Shown: positions 16,305 through 26,225, counted from the stretch's first letter. The stretch: 26,297 nucleotides of DNA from an uncultured Microbacterium sp. (GCA_937926065.1 CALANM010000056.1:1-26297), one strand, 5' to 3'. Program-made: numbers and translations. Notes: generated from the letters alone by a model not told the origin.

Positions 16305-16567
16305 GAGACGGCGAGCGCCCGTCGCACGAGATCGGTCAGGATGCCGCGCACTTCGTCGCTGCGCATGATGACGACCAGCAGGCCGGCGAAGGCCACAGCG
16401 GCCATCGTCGCGATGGCGTACTCGGCCGTTGCGGCTCCGGTCTCGTCGCCGAGGAGCCGAGCCGCACTCCTCGAGGTCAGCCGGGGCAGCGCCGTGGGGG
16501 ACCCCGCGCGTCGGCGGGCGGCTGCTGGGGCCTTCCGTCGTCGGAGGGTCAGCGGTGGTCGAGTCAT
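16301..16567 (-). CDS. DUF4244 Flp-pilin-like protein
   Basis: An 88-residue protein with a long basic N-terminal region (about 1-40, rich in Arg), then GDETGAATAEYAIATMAAVAFAG and one membrane helix. The Glu at the start of the helix (TAEYA) and the single span match Flp/Tad pilins and the DUF4244 family of actinobacterial Tad loci, so this is the likely main pilin. AAGGGAG precedes the ATG. It lies 55 bases after tadBC and overlaps tadE by 4 bases. The cleavage site for a prepilin peptidase would be near the GDETGA sequence, but no such peptidase gene is in the window. Confidence 0.87.
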   Translation of the reverse strand: MTRPPLTLRRRKAPAAARRRAGSPTALPRLTSRSAARLLGDETGAATAEYAIATMAAVAFAGLLVVIMRSDEVRGILTDLVRRALAVS

Positions 16568-16622
16568 GAGGACTCCCTTCGATATGACGGATGGGGCGGG
16601 TGGTCGAGAGCATGGCGTCGCC

Positions 16623-17516
16623 TCAGATGTCGAGCGGCGCGGCGGCGAAGACGGAGAGCAGCATCGGACCGACGCCCAGCAGGAGGAAAGCGGGAAGCGT
16701 GCAGGCGCCGAGCGGCAGCAGCAGACTCGCCGCCAGCCTCGCGGCCCGAAGCTTTCCCTCCGTGCGGGCACGACGACGGCGGTCGGCCGCGTCGGCACGC
16801 AGCAGTTCGGCCGCCGGTGCGCCCGAGGCGCGTGACAGGTGAAGGATCTCGGCCGTTGCGGCGGCTGCGCCGGCGCACCCCGCGCTCGTGACGACGTCGA
16901 CGGCGCGATCGATCGACACGCCGCCGCGCAGGGCGATGCAGACAAGCTCGCTCTCCCATCCTGCGATGCCCTCGGGCGGCTGGGCGCGACGCACGAGCCG
17001 CCGCGTCCACCGATGGCCGAGCGCCATGAAGCCGGCGCCGAGCACGACGCAGAAGACGCCCAGGGGCGACGCGAGGGCGACGGTGACGTCGAAGCCGAAG
17101 GCGGCCACGAGCACGACGGCCAGGAGCGGGAGCCACCCGACGAGGCGTGCGGTCGTCGCCGGTCCGGCGAGGGCGACGTCCACGTCGTCGCGCGCCTGCT
17201 CGGCATCGCGCAGCGCATCGACGACGGCGCGGAGTGCGGGAGCCAGCGGCGCTCCCACCGTCGCCGCGACGCTCCAGGCGGTCGCGACATCGCGCCATGC
17301 GCCGCCTCGGGCCGAGAGCTCGGCCGCCACGTCCTCCGACGACAGTCCCTGCCCCTTGTGAGCCGCGTCGCCGCGCTCTGCCGGCGCGTCAGGAGCAGCG
17401 TCGGACGCGAATGCCCACGCCCGGCCAGGCGGAAGACCGGCCTCGAGCAGTACGGCGAGCCGGTGGATGCTCGTCGCGACGGGGTCCATCTCGGCGAGGC
17501 GTCCTCGCGCGTTCAC
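16623..17516 (-). CDS. Type II secretion F-family protein, fused TadB-TadC-like
   Basis: A 297-residue inner-membrane platform protein for Tad pilus assembly. Two F-type cytoplasmic helical domains can be seen. The first (about 15-115) contains HRLAVLLEAGLPPGRAW and VGAPLAPALRAVV. Two spans follow (about 128-170). The second domain (about 185-255) contains WESELVCIALRGGVSIDRAVD and ASGAPAAELL, and two or more spans end the protein. Elsewhere TadB and TadC are usually separate proteins, each with one such domain. Here one polypeptide seems to supply both, with the TadB N-terminal part missing. The GTG start overlaps the tadA stop as GTGA. It should work with TadA as the motor platform. Confidence 0.87.
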   Translation of the reverse strand: MNARGRLAEMDPVATSIHRLAVLLEAGLPPGRAWAFASDAAPDAPAERGDAAHKGQGLSSEDVAAELSARGGAWRDVATAWSVAATVGAPLAPALRAVVDALRDAEQARDDVDVALAGPATTARLVGWLPLLAVVLVAAFGFDVTVALASPLGVFCVVLGAGFMALGHRWTRRLVRRAQPPEGIAGWESELVCIALRGGVSIDRAVDVVTSAGCAGAAAATAEILHLSRASGAPAAELLRADAADRRRRARTEGKLRAARLAASLLLPLGACTLPAFLLLGVGPMLLSVFAAAPLDI

Positions 17517-18619
17517 AGCGACTCTTCGATGCCCAGGCGGCCATCGTCGACGATCGGCCGCGCGATGCCGGTGACGTGCCGCAGGCCGTCTCGTCCACGC
17601 TCGACGTGCACGACGGCGCCGATCGCGCTCGCCACCTGGCGCGCGACGGCGCGGTCGTCCATGCCCGCGAGAGCGCCGAGCGCCTCGAGCCTCGCCGGAA
17701 CGTCGGCGAGCCCGCTCGCGTGCACCGTGCCCGCGCCGCCGTCATGGCCAGTGTTGAGGGCGGTGAGCAGTTCGCGCACCTCTTCACCGCGGCACTCCCC
17801 CACGACGAGCCGATCGGGACGCATTCGGAGCGCCTCGCGGACAAGGCGGGCGAGGCCGATCCCGCCCGCACCCTCGAGATTGGCCTGCCGCGCCTCGAGA
17901 CGCACGTGGTGCGGATGCTGGATGCGCAGCTCGGCGACGTCTTCGATCGTGACGATGCGCTCGCCGGGCGGCACCAGCGCCAGCAGGCTCGCGAGCAGCG
18001 TCGTCTTACCCGCACCGGTGGCGCCTGTTACGAGCACGTTCGCGCGCTCCTCGACGAGGCCGGCGAGGCGGTCGGCGACGCCGGGCGGGAACATGCCCCG
18101 CCGACCCAGGTCGTCGAGGCTCGGCTGCTGCGACGAAGGGAGCCGGATGGAGATCGCCGCTCCGCCGCAGGCGACAGGCGGGAGCACCGCGTGCACGCGC
18201 ACGCCCTGCTCCCATCGAACGTCGACGACGGGCGCGAGGTCGTCGATGTGGCGGCCGCCGATGCCGATGAGCGCGACCGCAAGCTCACGCACCTCGCGCT
18301 CGCTCAGCCGCCACGACGCCACGCGCTGCGCACCGCTCCCCCTATCGACGAAGAGGCCGTCGGCGCCGTTGATGAAGACGTCGGTGACCTCGGGGTCTCC
18401 GAGGTACGGCGCGAGGGGAGAGACAGCCGAATGATCGGGAAGAGGGCGACGCTCCGAGCGCAGCGTCGCGGCCGGCGGCCGCCCGCGCACCTGCGTCCCG
18501 CCTTCTCTCGCGCTCGATGGCCCGGCCGCGCTCGTTGCGCTCTCACAGGCGGCCCGCACGAGACGGTCGCCCACGGACGGCGCCTCACGGCGGGGACGGA
18601 CGACGAAGACCTCTGGCAT
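17513..18619 (-). CDS. tadA: TadA/CpaF-family pilus assembly ATPase
   Basis: A 368-residue hexameric secretion ATPase that would power Flp/Tad pilus assembly at the cytoplasmic face. After a variable N-terminus (1-65) comes the N-domain with LGDPEVTDVFINGADGLFV. Walker A is GATGAGKT (199-206), the Asp box IEDVAEL follows near 225-231, Walker B is LVVGECRG (271-278) with Glu275, and the His box GHDGGAGTVHA is at 291-301. All catalytic elements are intact. The ATG at 18619 was preferred to the longer frame, which would run through the 6C RNA. It lies 6 bases after a possible -10 box, so it may be leaderless. It is the first gene of the cluster, with no CpaE/TadZ-like gene upstream. Confidence 0.93.
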   Translation of the reverse strand: MPEVFVVRPRREAPSVGDRLVRAACESATSAAGPSSAREGGTQVRGRPPAATLRSERRPLPDHSAVSPLAPYLGDPEVTDVFINGADGLFVDRGSGAQRVASWRLSEREVRELAVALIGIGGRHIDDLAPVVDVRWEQGVRVHAVLPPVACGGAAISIRLPSSQQPSLDDLGRRGMFPPGVADRLAGLVEERANVLVTGATGAGKTTLLASLLALVPPGERIVTIEDVAELRIQHPHHVRLEARQANLEGAGGIGLARLVREALRMRPDRLVVGECRGEEVRELLTALNTGHDGGAGTVHASGLADVPARLEALGALAGMDDRAVARQVASAIGAVVHVERGRDGLRHVTGIARPIVDDGRLGIEESL

Positions 18620-18625
18620 CCCCCG

Positions 18626-18631
18626 AACGTA
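18626..18631 (-). promoter_or_regulatory. Putative -10 box for tadA
   Basis: On the minus strand TACGTT fits TAnnnT and is followed by 6 bases (a C and five Gs) before the ATG, the spacing of a leaderless promoter. No clear -35 box is seen. The G run itself is too close to the ATG to be a good Shine-Dalgarno sequence. Confidence 0.35.
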
Positions 18632-18750
18632 GACAGCCGCCTCCCGCGGCCGTTCGGCCGGCGGCACGACCGTGGCCGTTCTTCCGGATCGGTCGGGCTG
18701 TGGAGGAGCTGCGTGCACGCTCCGGAGAGGCATCCCGCCGGAATGGAGAG

Positions 18751-18841
18751 GGGCGGCATCCTTGGGGGGAAGGATGCCGCCCGGACAGCGATCGCTACGG
18801 GGGATGCGATGCGCTGTCGCGCCAGAATCTGAGTTCGGCCG
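18751..18841 (-). ncRNA. 6C RNA
   Basis: On the minus strand two successive hairpins carry C-rich loops, the hallmark of the actinobacterial 6C RNA family. The first (about 18784-18816) has arms ACAGCG/CGCTGT and ATCGC/GCGAT with one bulged C and a loop containing CCCCC. The second (18751-18782) is a perfect 13-bp stem, GGGCGGCATCCTT paired with its complement, closing a CCCCCC loop. It probably also ends the transcript, though no U tract follows. The first loop has five rather than six Cs. A well-formed promoter lies just upstream. Position beside the Tad genes agrees with the mycobacterial 6C RNA near Rv3660c (recalled from memory). Function is not firmly known; C-rich loops suggest pairing with G-rich ribosome binding sites. 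The 5' end is predicted from the promoter. Confidence 0.85.
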
Positions 18842-18847
18842 GGACCG

Positions 18848-18876
18848 AGCATACGCAACCGTCCCGCGGACTCCAA
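18848..18876 (-). promoter_or_regulatory. Promoter of the 6C RNA
   Basis: On the minus strand TTGGAG (18871-18876) and TATGCT (18848-18853) are separated by exactly 17 bases. The predicted start point is at about 18840-18841, some 25 bases before the first hairpin. This is one of the best-formed promoters in the window. Confidence 0.6.
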
Positions 18877-19027
18877 ACAGGCGGAACGCGTGGCGGTGTG
18901 ATATATCGGTTCGCATGCATACCCCTCTTTCGGAGGTGGCTCACCCTCGACCGCGCGTGCAAGATGGGGGTGTCGTCGCGGCGCCGCGCTGCGTCGCCGC
19001 CGAGTATTCCGCCGCAAAGGAGCGTGC
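18877..19027 (+). promoter_or_regulatory. acs upstream region
   Basis: This stretch holds no credible gene. It includes the palindrome GATATATC (18900-18907), an AT-rich patch that may hold the acs -10 box, although no good -35 box fits. AAAGGAG (19017-19023) gives acs a strong ribosome binding site. The acs leader would be about 110 bases if transcription starts just after the AT-rich patch. Confidence 0.35.
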
Positions 19028-20988
<1,961 letters not shown>

Positions 20989-20992
<4 letters not shown>

Positions 20993-21771
20993 GCGACGCC
21001 TACTTCGTCGCGGCCGGCCACGATTCCTACGCTCCGACCGAGCACACCGGCGGCGCCTGGAACGACGTCGATCAGCACTTCGCCCCGCTCGCGGGAATCG
21101 TCACTCATCACCTCGACCGGTGGCGCAGCGCGCACAGCGACCCCGCCAAGCGCGTGTCGCGCATCACCTTCGAGATCCTCGGGCGACTTCCCCGCGGCGA
21201 CGTCGAGCTGACCACGCGCGTCGTGCGGCCCGGTCGCACCATCGAGCTCCTGGAGACCACGGCCGCGATCGACGGCCGCGCCGTCGTGACGGCCCGCGCG
21301 TGGGCGCTCTCCGACGGCGACACCCAACGGGTGGAAGGCGGGGTGTGGCATCCGCTGCCCTCGCCCGAGGACTGCCCGTCGTTCGAGCTGCACGAGGCGT
21401 GGCCGGGCGGATTCCTGCCCACCCTCGACGTCCGCAAGGTCGGCGAGCCGGCGCCCGGACGGGCGACCGCATGGGTGCGCACCGACCTTCCGCTCGTCGC
21501 CGACGAGGAGTCCAGCGCGCTCGCCTCCTACATCCTGCTGCTCGACACGTCCAACAGCATCGCGATGCGCGAGGCCCCCGAGGAATGGCTGTTCCCCAAC
21601 GTGGAGCTCACAGCCCATCTCTTCCGGGCCCCCGTCGGTCCGTGGACCGGGCTCGACACGACCGTCTCGTTCGGGCCCACGGGTCAGGGCCTGACGAGTT
21701 CGGTCCTCCACGACACGGCTGGGCCGCTCGGCACCGCCCAGCAGCTGCTCACGGTGCGACCCGTGGCGTAG
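20989..21771 (+). CDS. Thioesterase-family (hotdog fold, TesB-like) protein
   Basis: A 260-residue protein that looks like a double-hotdog acyl-CoA thioesterase. The N-terminal half has HTGGAWNDVDQHFAPLAGIVTHHL and a later RVSRITFEILGRLP, followed by VELTTRVVRPGRTIELLE, all typical of the first hotdog of TesB-like actinobacterial proteins. The second half contains DTSNSIAM, WLFPNVELTAHLFR and GPTGQGLTSSVLHD. The GTG start shares bases with the acs stop (GTGA), so translation should be coupled. It may hydrolyse an acyl-CoA made by or related to its neighbour, but the substrate is unknown and catalytic activity is not certain. No terminator is evident in the 35 bases before the convergent ridA gene. 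Confidence 0.88.
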
Positions 21772-21806
21772 CGCTCGGGGGCCGGCACCTCAGAGAGGGC
21801 TGCGGG

Positions 21807-22277
21807 TCAGGCCAGGGCGAAGACGACCTCGACCTCGACGGGACTGTCGAGCGGGAGAACCGGCACGCCCACAGCTGACCGGGCGTGGCGGCCGGCTTCG
21901 CCGAACACCTCGCCGAGCAGCTCGCTCGCCCCGTTGATGACGACCGGCTGACCGGTGAACTCCGGCACGGATGCCACGAAGCCGGTCACCTTGACGACGC
22001 CCGCGAGCCGGTCGACGCCACCGGCCACATCGGCGGCTGCCGCGATCGCGTTGAGCGCGCACTGACGTGCGTACTGCCGCGCGTCGTCGGCCGGGACGAG
22101 CCCGTGGCCGTCGCCGACCTTGCCGGTCGCGGGCAGTGAGCCCGCGACCATCGGCAGCTGGCCCGACGTGTAGACGAGATCGCCGTGAATCGTCGCGGGC
22201 ACGTAGGCGGCCACCGGCGGCACCACCGGCGGAAGGTCGATTCCGAGTTCGGCCAGACGCTGTGAGACCGTCATCAT
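21807..22277 (-). CDS. RidA/YjgF-family protein
   Basis: A 156-residue protein of the YjgF/YER057c/UK114 family, whose best-known members deaminate reactive enamine/imine intermediates. The N-terminus begins with QRLAELGIDLPPVVPPVAAYVPA, then DLVYTSGQLPM and the CALNAIAAAADVAGGVDRLAGVVKVTGFV segment. The usual Arg of the RidA active site appears to be replaced in this subgroup (the C-terminal region reads HARSAVGVPVLPLDSPVEVEVVFA), so it may be a RidA relative without classical activity. The start overlaps the stop of the DUF4177-like gene as ATGA; a second ATG lies directly after the first. A similar small gene lies in the same region of mycobacterial chromosomes (from memory). Confidence 0.92.
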   Translation of the reverse strand: MMTVSQRLAELGIDLPPVVPPVAAYVPATIHGDLVYTSGQLPMVAGSLPATGKVGDGHGLVPADDARQYARQCALNAIAAAADVAGGVDRLAGVVKVTGFVASVPEFTGQPVVINGASELLGEVFGEAGRHARSAVGVPVLPLDSPVEVEVVFALA

Positions 22278-22489
22278 TCCCCCTCGAACTGCTGCGCCGC
22301 CTGCGCGGCCGCTCCCAGACCGGCGTTGGCGGCGCCGCCGCCGGCCGGACGCTTCAAGTACGCCACGAGCCCGCCTTCGGGGCCCGGCACCACCTGCACG
22401 AGCTCCCAGCCCTGCTTGCCCCAGTTGTTGAGGATCGCGGCGGTGTTATGGATCAGAAGGGGCGTGGTGAGGTACTCCCACGTAGTCAT
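22274..22489 (-). CDS. DUF4177-like small protein
   Basis: A 71-residue protein. Residues 1-45 carry TWEYLTTPLL, LNNWGKQGWELVQVVPG and VAYLKRP, the pattern of DUF4177-type proteins of unknown function. The tail is Ala/Gly-rich. The ATG at 22489 is chosen because the family's sequence starts there; residues further upstream in the frame look random. It overlaps ridA by 4 bases and is divergent from ponA, with only 86 bases between the two starts. Confidence 0.83.
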   Translation of the reverse strand: MTTWEYLTTPLLIHNTAAILNNWGKQGWELVQVVPGPEGGLVAYLKRPAGGGAANAGLGAAAQAAQQFEGE

Positions 22490-22562
22490 CGTTGCTCCCG
22501 TTCGGCGGCGGCGATCATCGCGGCATGCGGGACGCACCGGGTGTTCCCCCAGGTATTTCCCT

Positions 22563-22568
22563 TACCAT
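22563..22568 (+). promoter_or_regulatory. Putative -10 box for ponA
   Basis: TACCAT fits TAnnnT and ends 7 bases before the ATG at 22576, consistent with a leaderless or nearly leaderless transcript. There is no Shine-Dalgarno sequence in front of that ATG. No strong -35 box is visible. The DUF4177-like gene must share this 86-base divergent region. Confidence 0.4.
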
Positions 22569-22575
22569 CAACCCT

Positions 22576-25212
22576 ATGCCCCATTCGAAACGGACAGCCA
22601 CTGGCGTGCTCGGAGGCCTCCTCGGCCTCATCGGCCTCAGCACGGTCGCCGGTGTTCTGATCACCGCGACGGTGACCCCCGCGATCGCCGTGTCGGGTTA
22701 CGCGGCCTCCAGCGCGATCACGATGTTCGACAACATGCCGAACTACCTGAAGATCGAGAGGCTGATGCTGCCGACCTCGATCTACAAGAAGAACGCCGAC
22801 GGCAAGAACGTGCGCATGGCGCAGTTCTACGACCAGAACCGCATCCCGGTCGAGTACGACGACGTCGCTCCCGTGATGTACGACGCGATCCTCTCGAGTG
22901 AGGACAAGAACTTCTTCTCGCACGGCGGCGTCGACCTCGTCGGCACACTGAAGGCCCTCGCGGGCAACGCGTCGAGCGGCAGCAACCGCGGCGGCTCGAC
23001 CATCACGCAGCAGTACGTCAAGAACATCCTCCAGCAGAACTGCGAGCTCAAGGCGACCACGCAGGAGGAGGTCGAAGACTGCTACGTGCAGACGACGATC
23101 AACAAGGGCACCGCCGGCTACCAGCGCAAGCTCCAGGAGATGCGCTACGCGATCCAGCTCGAGCAGGAGTACGAGAAGAACGACATCCTCGTCGGCTACC
23201 TCAACATCGCCGCGTTCGGCGGCACGGTGTACGGAATCGGAGCCGCCGCGCAGTACTACTTCGACACCACGCCCAAGAAGCTCACGATCGCGCAGGCCGC
23301 CACGATCGCCGGCATGGTGCAGGAGCCGAACAAGCTGCGCATCGACAAGCCGAAGACCGGCACTGCCACCGACAAGGACGGCAACGCGGTCAACACGAAG
23401 AAGGACGGCTACCGCCTGACCAAGGACCGTCGCGACTATGTGCTCGGCCGCATGTTCGCCGACGGCAAGATCACGCGCGAGGAATACGACGAGGCGAAGG
23501 CGTCGGAGATCGCACCGAAGATCACGCCGCGTAAGCAGGGCTGCGTGCAGGCGAAGGGCGCGGAGTTCTTCTGCGAGTACGTCGTGTCGATCATCAAGAG
23601 CGACCCTGCGTTCGGAGAGACGCCCGAAGACCGCGCGGCCGCGCTGCGCCGCGGCGGCCTGAAGGTCTACACGACGCTCGACCCTGACCTGCAGGAGGCC
23701 GCCAACAAGGCGATCGACGTCGTTCCCGCCGATGTGTCGTACATGAACCTCGGCGCCTCCGGCATCCAGATCGAGGTCGGAACGGGCCGTGTGCTCTCGA
23801 TGGTGCAGAACCGGCCGTACGACCCCCGAGGCAGCGAAGACGGACGCGCCGCGACCGCGGTCAATTACAACGTCCGCAAGGCCAACGGCGGCGGCATCGG
23901 CCACCCCGCGGGATCGACCTACAAGGTCTTCAGCCTCATCAATTGGCTCGAGCAGGGCCACTCGGTCAACGAGTACCTCAACGGCCGCGTCGGCACGAAG
24001 AAGATCGACCGCTGCGACGGCGCGATCCAGGAAGTGAAGACCGGCTCCGGCTCCAACGCGATCGGCAACTTCGAGTCGAGCCAGGGCTACACCGGCTCCG
24101 TCTACCGCTTCACGAAGGACTCGCTGAACTCCGGCTTCCTCGCGATGGCCGAGAAGATCTCGGTCTGCAGCACCAACAAGGTCGCCGGCAAGCTCGGCGT
24201 CGCGTTCGGTGACGGCAAGGCGATCGCCGATGGCAACAACGCGCCCTACGACGTCCTCGGCTCGGCCAACGTCGCCCCCATCGACATGGCCGCCGCCTAC
24301 GCTGCGATCGCCAACAAGGGCGTCCTGTGCGAGCCGAAGGCCATCGACAAGGTCAAGAACGCCGACGGCACGAAGCACCCGATCCCCGCGACCAAGTGCG
24401 AGCGTGTCATGAGCGAGGGCGTCGCCGCGACCGCCGCGTACACGCTGCAGGCGGTCATGCAGGGCGACGGCACCGGTTCCGGCGCGCGCACCTACGACGG
24501 TACTCCGATCTTCGGCAAGACCGGTATCCACCAGTTCGAGCACACGTGGATGGACGGCTCGAGCAGCGAGGTGGCGACCGTCGTCTGGGTCGGCAACGTC
24601 GAGGGCTTCGCGAAGCTCGACCGGTACTGGGAGTCGGGCTACCGTCTGTCTCGCATCCGAAACAGCATCTGGCCCAACATGCAGCGCGCCGCGAACGCCA
24701 AGTACGGCGGAGACCGCTTCCCGCAGCCTGACAAGGACCTCACCAAGCAGGTGTACGTCGACCTGCCGAGCGTGATCGGGATGTCGGTCGACGAGGCGAC
24801 CCGCACCCTGCGCAGCGAGGGCTTCAGCGTGACCGTGGGCGACGCCGTGGATGCCACGGAAGGCGCCGGCACGATCGTCGAGCAGACACCGGGCGCCGGC
24901 CGCGTCGTCGGCGGAACGTCCGTGACGATCTACCCGAGCAACGGCAAGGGCGTGGTGGTCCCGTCGGTCGGCGGAACCCCGGAGGATGCCGCCGACCAGC
25001 TGCGCGCCGCGGGCTTCAACCGCATCAGCACCAAGTGCTCGCCGTCCGACGGCGCGCCCAAGCAGGGCGTCGTCACGGGCACCGACCCGTCAGCCGGCAC
25101 GGTCGTGAGCCGCAGCACGCGCATCACGATCCAGTACCAGGCCGAGGACTGCGGCGGTGGCGAAGGCCCCGGCGGTCCCGGTGGACCCGGCGGACCCGGA
25201 GACGACGACTGA
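22576..25212 (+). CDS. ponA: Class A penicillin-binding protein with PASTA domains
   Basis: An 878-residue bifunctional peptidoglycan synthase. A short N-terminus and membrane anchor (about 10-40) lead into a GT51 transglycosylase domain with SSEDKNFFSHGGVD (catalytic Glu109) and GGSTITQQ (139-146). The transpeptidase domain has the nucleophile Ser447 in GSTYK, a likely SxN motif at 516-518 and KTG at 648-650. Two PASTA domains follow (about 726-790 and 791-856), then a Gly/Pro-rich tail ending in DDD. PASTA domains are known to bind peptidoglycan or muropeptides. The architecture matches mycobacterial PonA2. The ATG at 22576 was chosen over a longer frame because of the -10 box just upstream and the basic start before the anchor. 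A metallophosphoesterase gene follows directly. Confidence 0.96.
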   Translation: MPHSKRTATGVLGGLLGLIGLSTVAGVLITATVTPAIAVSGYAASSAITMFDNMPNYLKIERLMLPTSIYKKNADGKNVRMAQFYDQNRIPVEYDDVAPVMYDAILSSEDKNFFSHGGVDLVGTLKALAGNASSGSNRGGSTITQQYVKNILQQNCELKATTQEEVEDCYVQTTINKGTAGYQRKLQEMRYAIQLEQEYEKNDILVGYLNIAAFGGTVYGIGAAAQYYFDTTPKKLTIAQAATIAGMVQEPNKLRIDKPKTGTATDKDGNAVNTKKDGYRLTKDRRDYVLGRMFADGKITREEYDEAKASEIAPKITPRKQGCVQAKGAEFFCEYVVSIIKSDPAFGETPEDRAAALRRGGLKVYTTLDPDLQEAANKAIDVVPADVSYMNLGASGIQIEVGTGRVLSMVQNRPYDPRGSEDGRAATAVNYNVRKANGGGIGHPAGSTYKVFSLINWLEQGHSVNEYLNGRVGTKKIDRCDGAIQEVKTGSGSNAIGNFESSQGYTGSVYRFTKDSLNSGFLAMAEKISVCSTNKVAGKLGVAFGDGKAIADGNNAPYDVLGSANVAPIDMAAAYAAIANKGVLCEPKAIDKVKNADGTKHPIPATKCERVMSEGVAATAAYTLQAVMQGDGTGSGARTYDGTPIFGKTGIHQFEHTWMDGSSSEVATVVWVGNVEGFAKLDRYWESGYRLSRIRNSIWPNMQRAANAKYGGDRFPQPDKDLTKQVYVDLPSVIGMSVDEATRTLRSEGFSVTVGDAVDATEGAGTIVEQTPGAGRVVGGTSVTIYPSNGKGVVVPSVGGTPEDAADQLRAAGFNRISTKCSPSDGAPKQGVVTGTDPSAGTVVSRSTRITIQYQAEDCGGGEGPGGPGGPGGPGDDD
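25159..25200 (+). repeat. Gly/Gly/Pro coding repeat at the ponA C-terminus
   Basis: The DNA encodes about four GGP/GPG units just after the second PASTA domain. The units are nearly repeated as 9-base blocks (GGCGGTCCC and variants). It is a flexible, probably surface-exposed tail and a likely site of length variation between strains. Confidence 0.6.
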
Positions 25213-26225
25213 GCGCCGTCGATCCTCGTCGCACCGCCCTCACGGCTCTCGGAGCTGTGGGGGCGGTCGGCGTGAGCGCCACAGTCTGGGGGTTCGGCAT
25301 CGAGCGATTCCTGTTCACCCTGCGTGAGCACCGCCTGGCCGTGCTGCCGCCCGGTTCCGCTCCCCTGACGGTGCTGCATCTGTCCGATGCGCATATGGCG
25401 CCGTGGCAGCGTCGCAAGCAGCAGTGGGTCGCCCGAGTCGCCGAACATGTGCAGCCCGACTTCGTCGTCAACACCGGCGACAACCTCGGCCACGCCGATG
25501 GGCTCGCCGGCATCCGCGCCGCCTTCGCGCCGCTTCGGGGCGTTCCCGGCGTCTTCGTCCACGGATCGAACGACGTCGTGGGTCCCGCGGCCCGCAACCC
25601 GTTCGCGTACTTCATGGCGCCGTCGAGCCACGTCGCCAAGGCCGGCGCGCTCGACACCCCCGCCATGGACGCGTACTTCACCGACGTGCTCGGCTGGACG
25701 GGACTCAACAACACGGCAGCACGCCTTGAGGTCGCGGGCGTCACGATCGACGCGTTCGGCGTCGACGACGCGCACCGCGACTGGGACGACCTGCCTGCCC
25801 TCCCCGACGCGATCCGCCGCGCCCGCCGCGGCTCGATCTGGCGCGGTCCGCGCACCGCCGACCTGACCCTCGGCGTCACGCACGCCCCCTACCGCCGCGT
25901 GCTCGACCGGTTCCTCGAGCTGGGCGCCGACCTGCTCGTCGCCGGCCACACGCACGGCGGGCAGGTCCGCATCCCCTTCTCGCGCAGCGCGCTCGTCGCG
26001 AACTGCGACATCCCGCTCGACCAGGCGCGTGGGCTCAGCACATGGCACCACCTCGGCCGCAGCGCGCCGCTCAACGTGAGCGCGGGGCTCGGTCACTCGA
26101 TCTACGCGCCGGTGCGCTTCGGATGCCGCCCGGAGGCCTCGGTGCTGCATCTGCTTCCCCGCGCCGCGGCATCCGCTGGCGATGCGGCGGCATCTCGATT
26201 CGGCGTCAGCGCCGGAACGGGGTAG
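25209..26225 (+). CDS. Metallophosphoesterase, membrane-anchored
   Basis: A protein of up to 338 residues with a calcineurin-like phosphoesterase fold. The metal-binding motifs appear in order: DAH in VLHLSDAHM, GDN in NTGDNLG, ND in HGSNDVVG (the usual GNHD is altered), H in GVTHAP and GHTH in VAGHTHGGQ. An N-terminal segment (about 8-28) is a likely membrane anchor or uncleaved signal. The only start that keeps that segment whole is a CTG at 25209 that overlaps the ponA stop as CTGA, with GGAG about 8 bases upstream; it would give MSAVDPRRTAL. The nearest normal start, GTG at 25257, removes the first 16 residues. The family acts on phosphoesters such as lipid or nucleotide substrates; the real one is unknown. 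Pairing with ponA suggests an envelope role. Confidence 0.9.
   Translation: MSAVDPRRTALTALGAVGAVGVSATVWGFGIERFLFTLREHRLAVLPPGSAPLTVLHLSDAHMAPWQRRKQQWVARVAEHVQPDFVVNTGDNLGHADGLAGIRAAFAPLRGVPGVFVHGSNDVVGPAARNPFAYFMAPSSHVAKAGALDTPAMDAYFTDVLGWTGLNNTAARLEVAGVTIDAFGVDDAHRDWDDLPALPDAIRRARRGSIWRGPRTADLTLGVTHAPYRRVLDRFLELGADLLVAGHTHGGQVRIPFSRSALVANCDIPLDQARGLSTWHHLGRSAPLNVSAGLGHSIYAPVRFGCRPEASVLHLLPRAAASAGDAAASRFGVSAGTG

Noticed and set aside
16839..18434. Plus-strand open frame (531 residues) opposite the tad genes
   Set aside because: Low-complexity Arg/Ser/Pro composition and no motif. The minus strand encodes TadA with intact Walker A, Walker B and His boxes.
22486..24543. Long minus-strand open frame (685 residues) opposite ponA
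   Set aside because: It is rich in Val, Asp, Arg and Leu without recognisable motifs, and lies entirely opposite the transglycosylase and transpeptidase domains of ponA.
25150..25205. Tandem repeat array or CRISPR-like repeats
   Set aside because: The repetition is a short Gly/Gly/Pro-coding tail of ponA. There are no spacers and no further units. No CRISPR-like pattern was seen elsewhere in the window.
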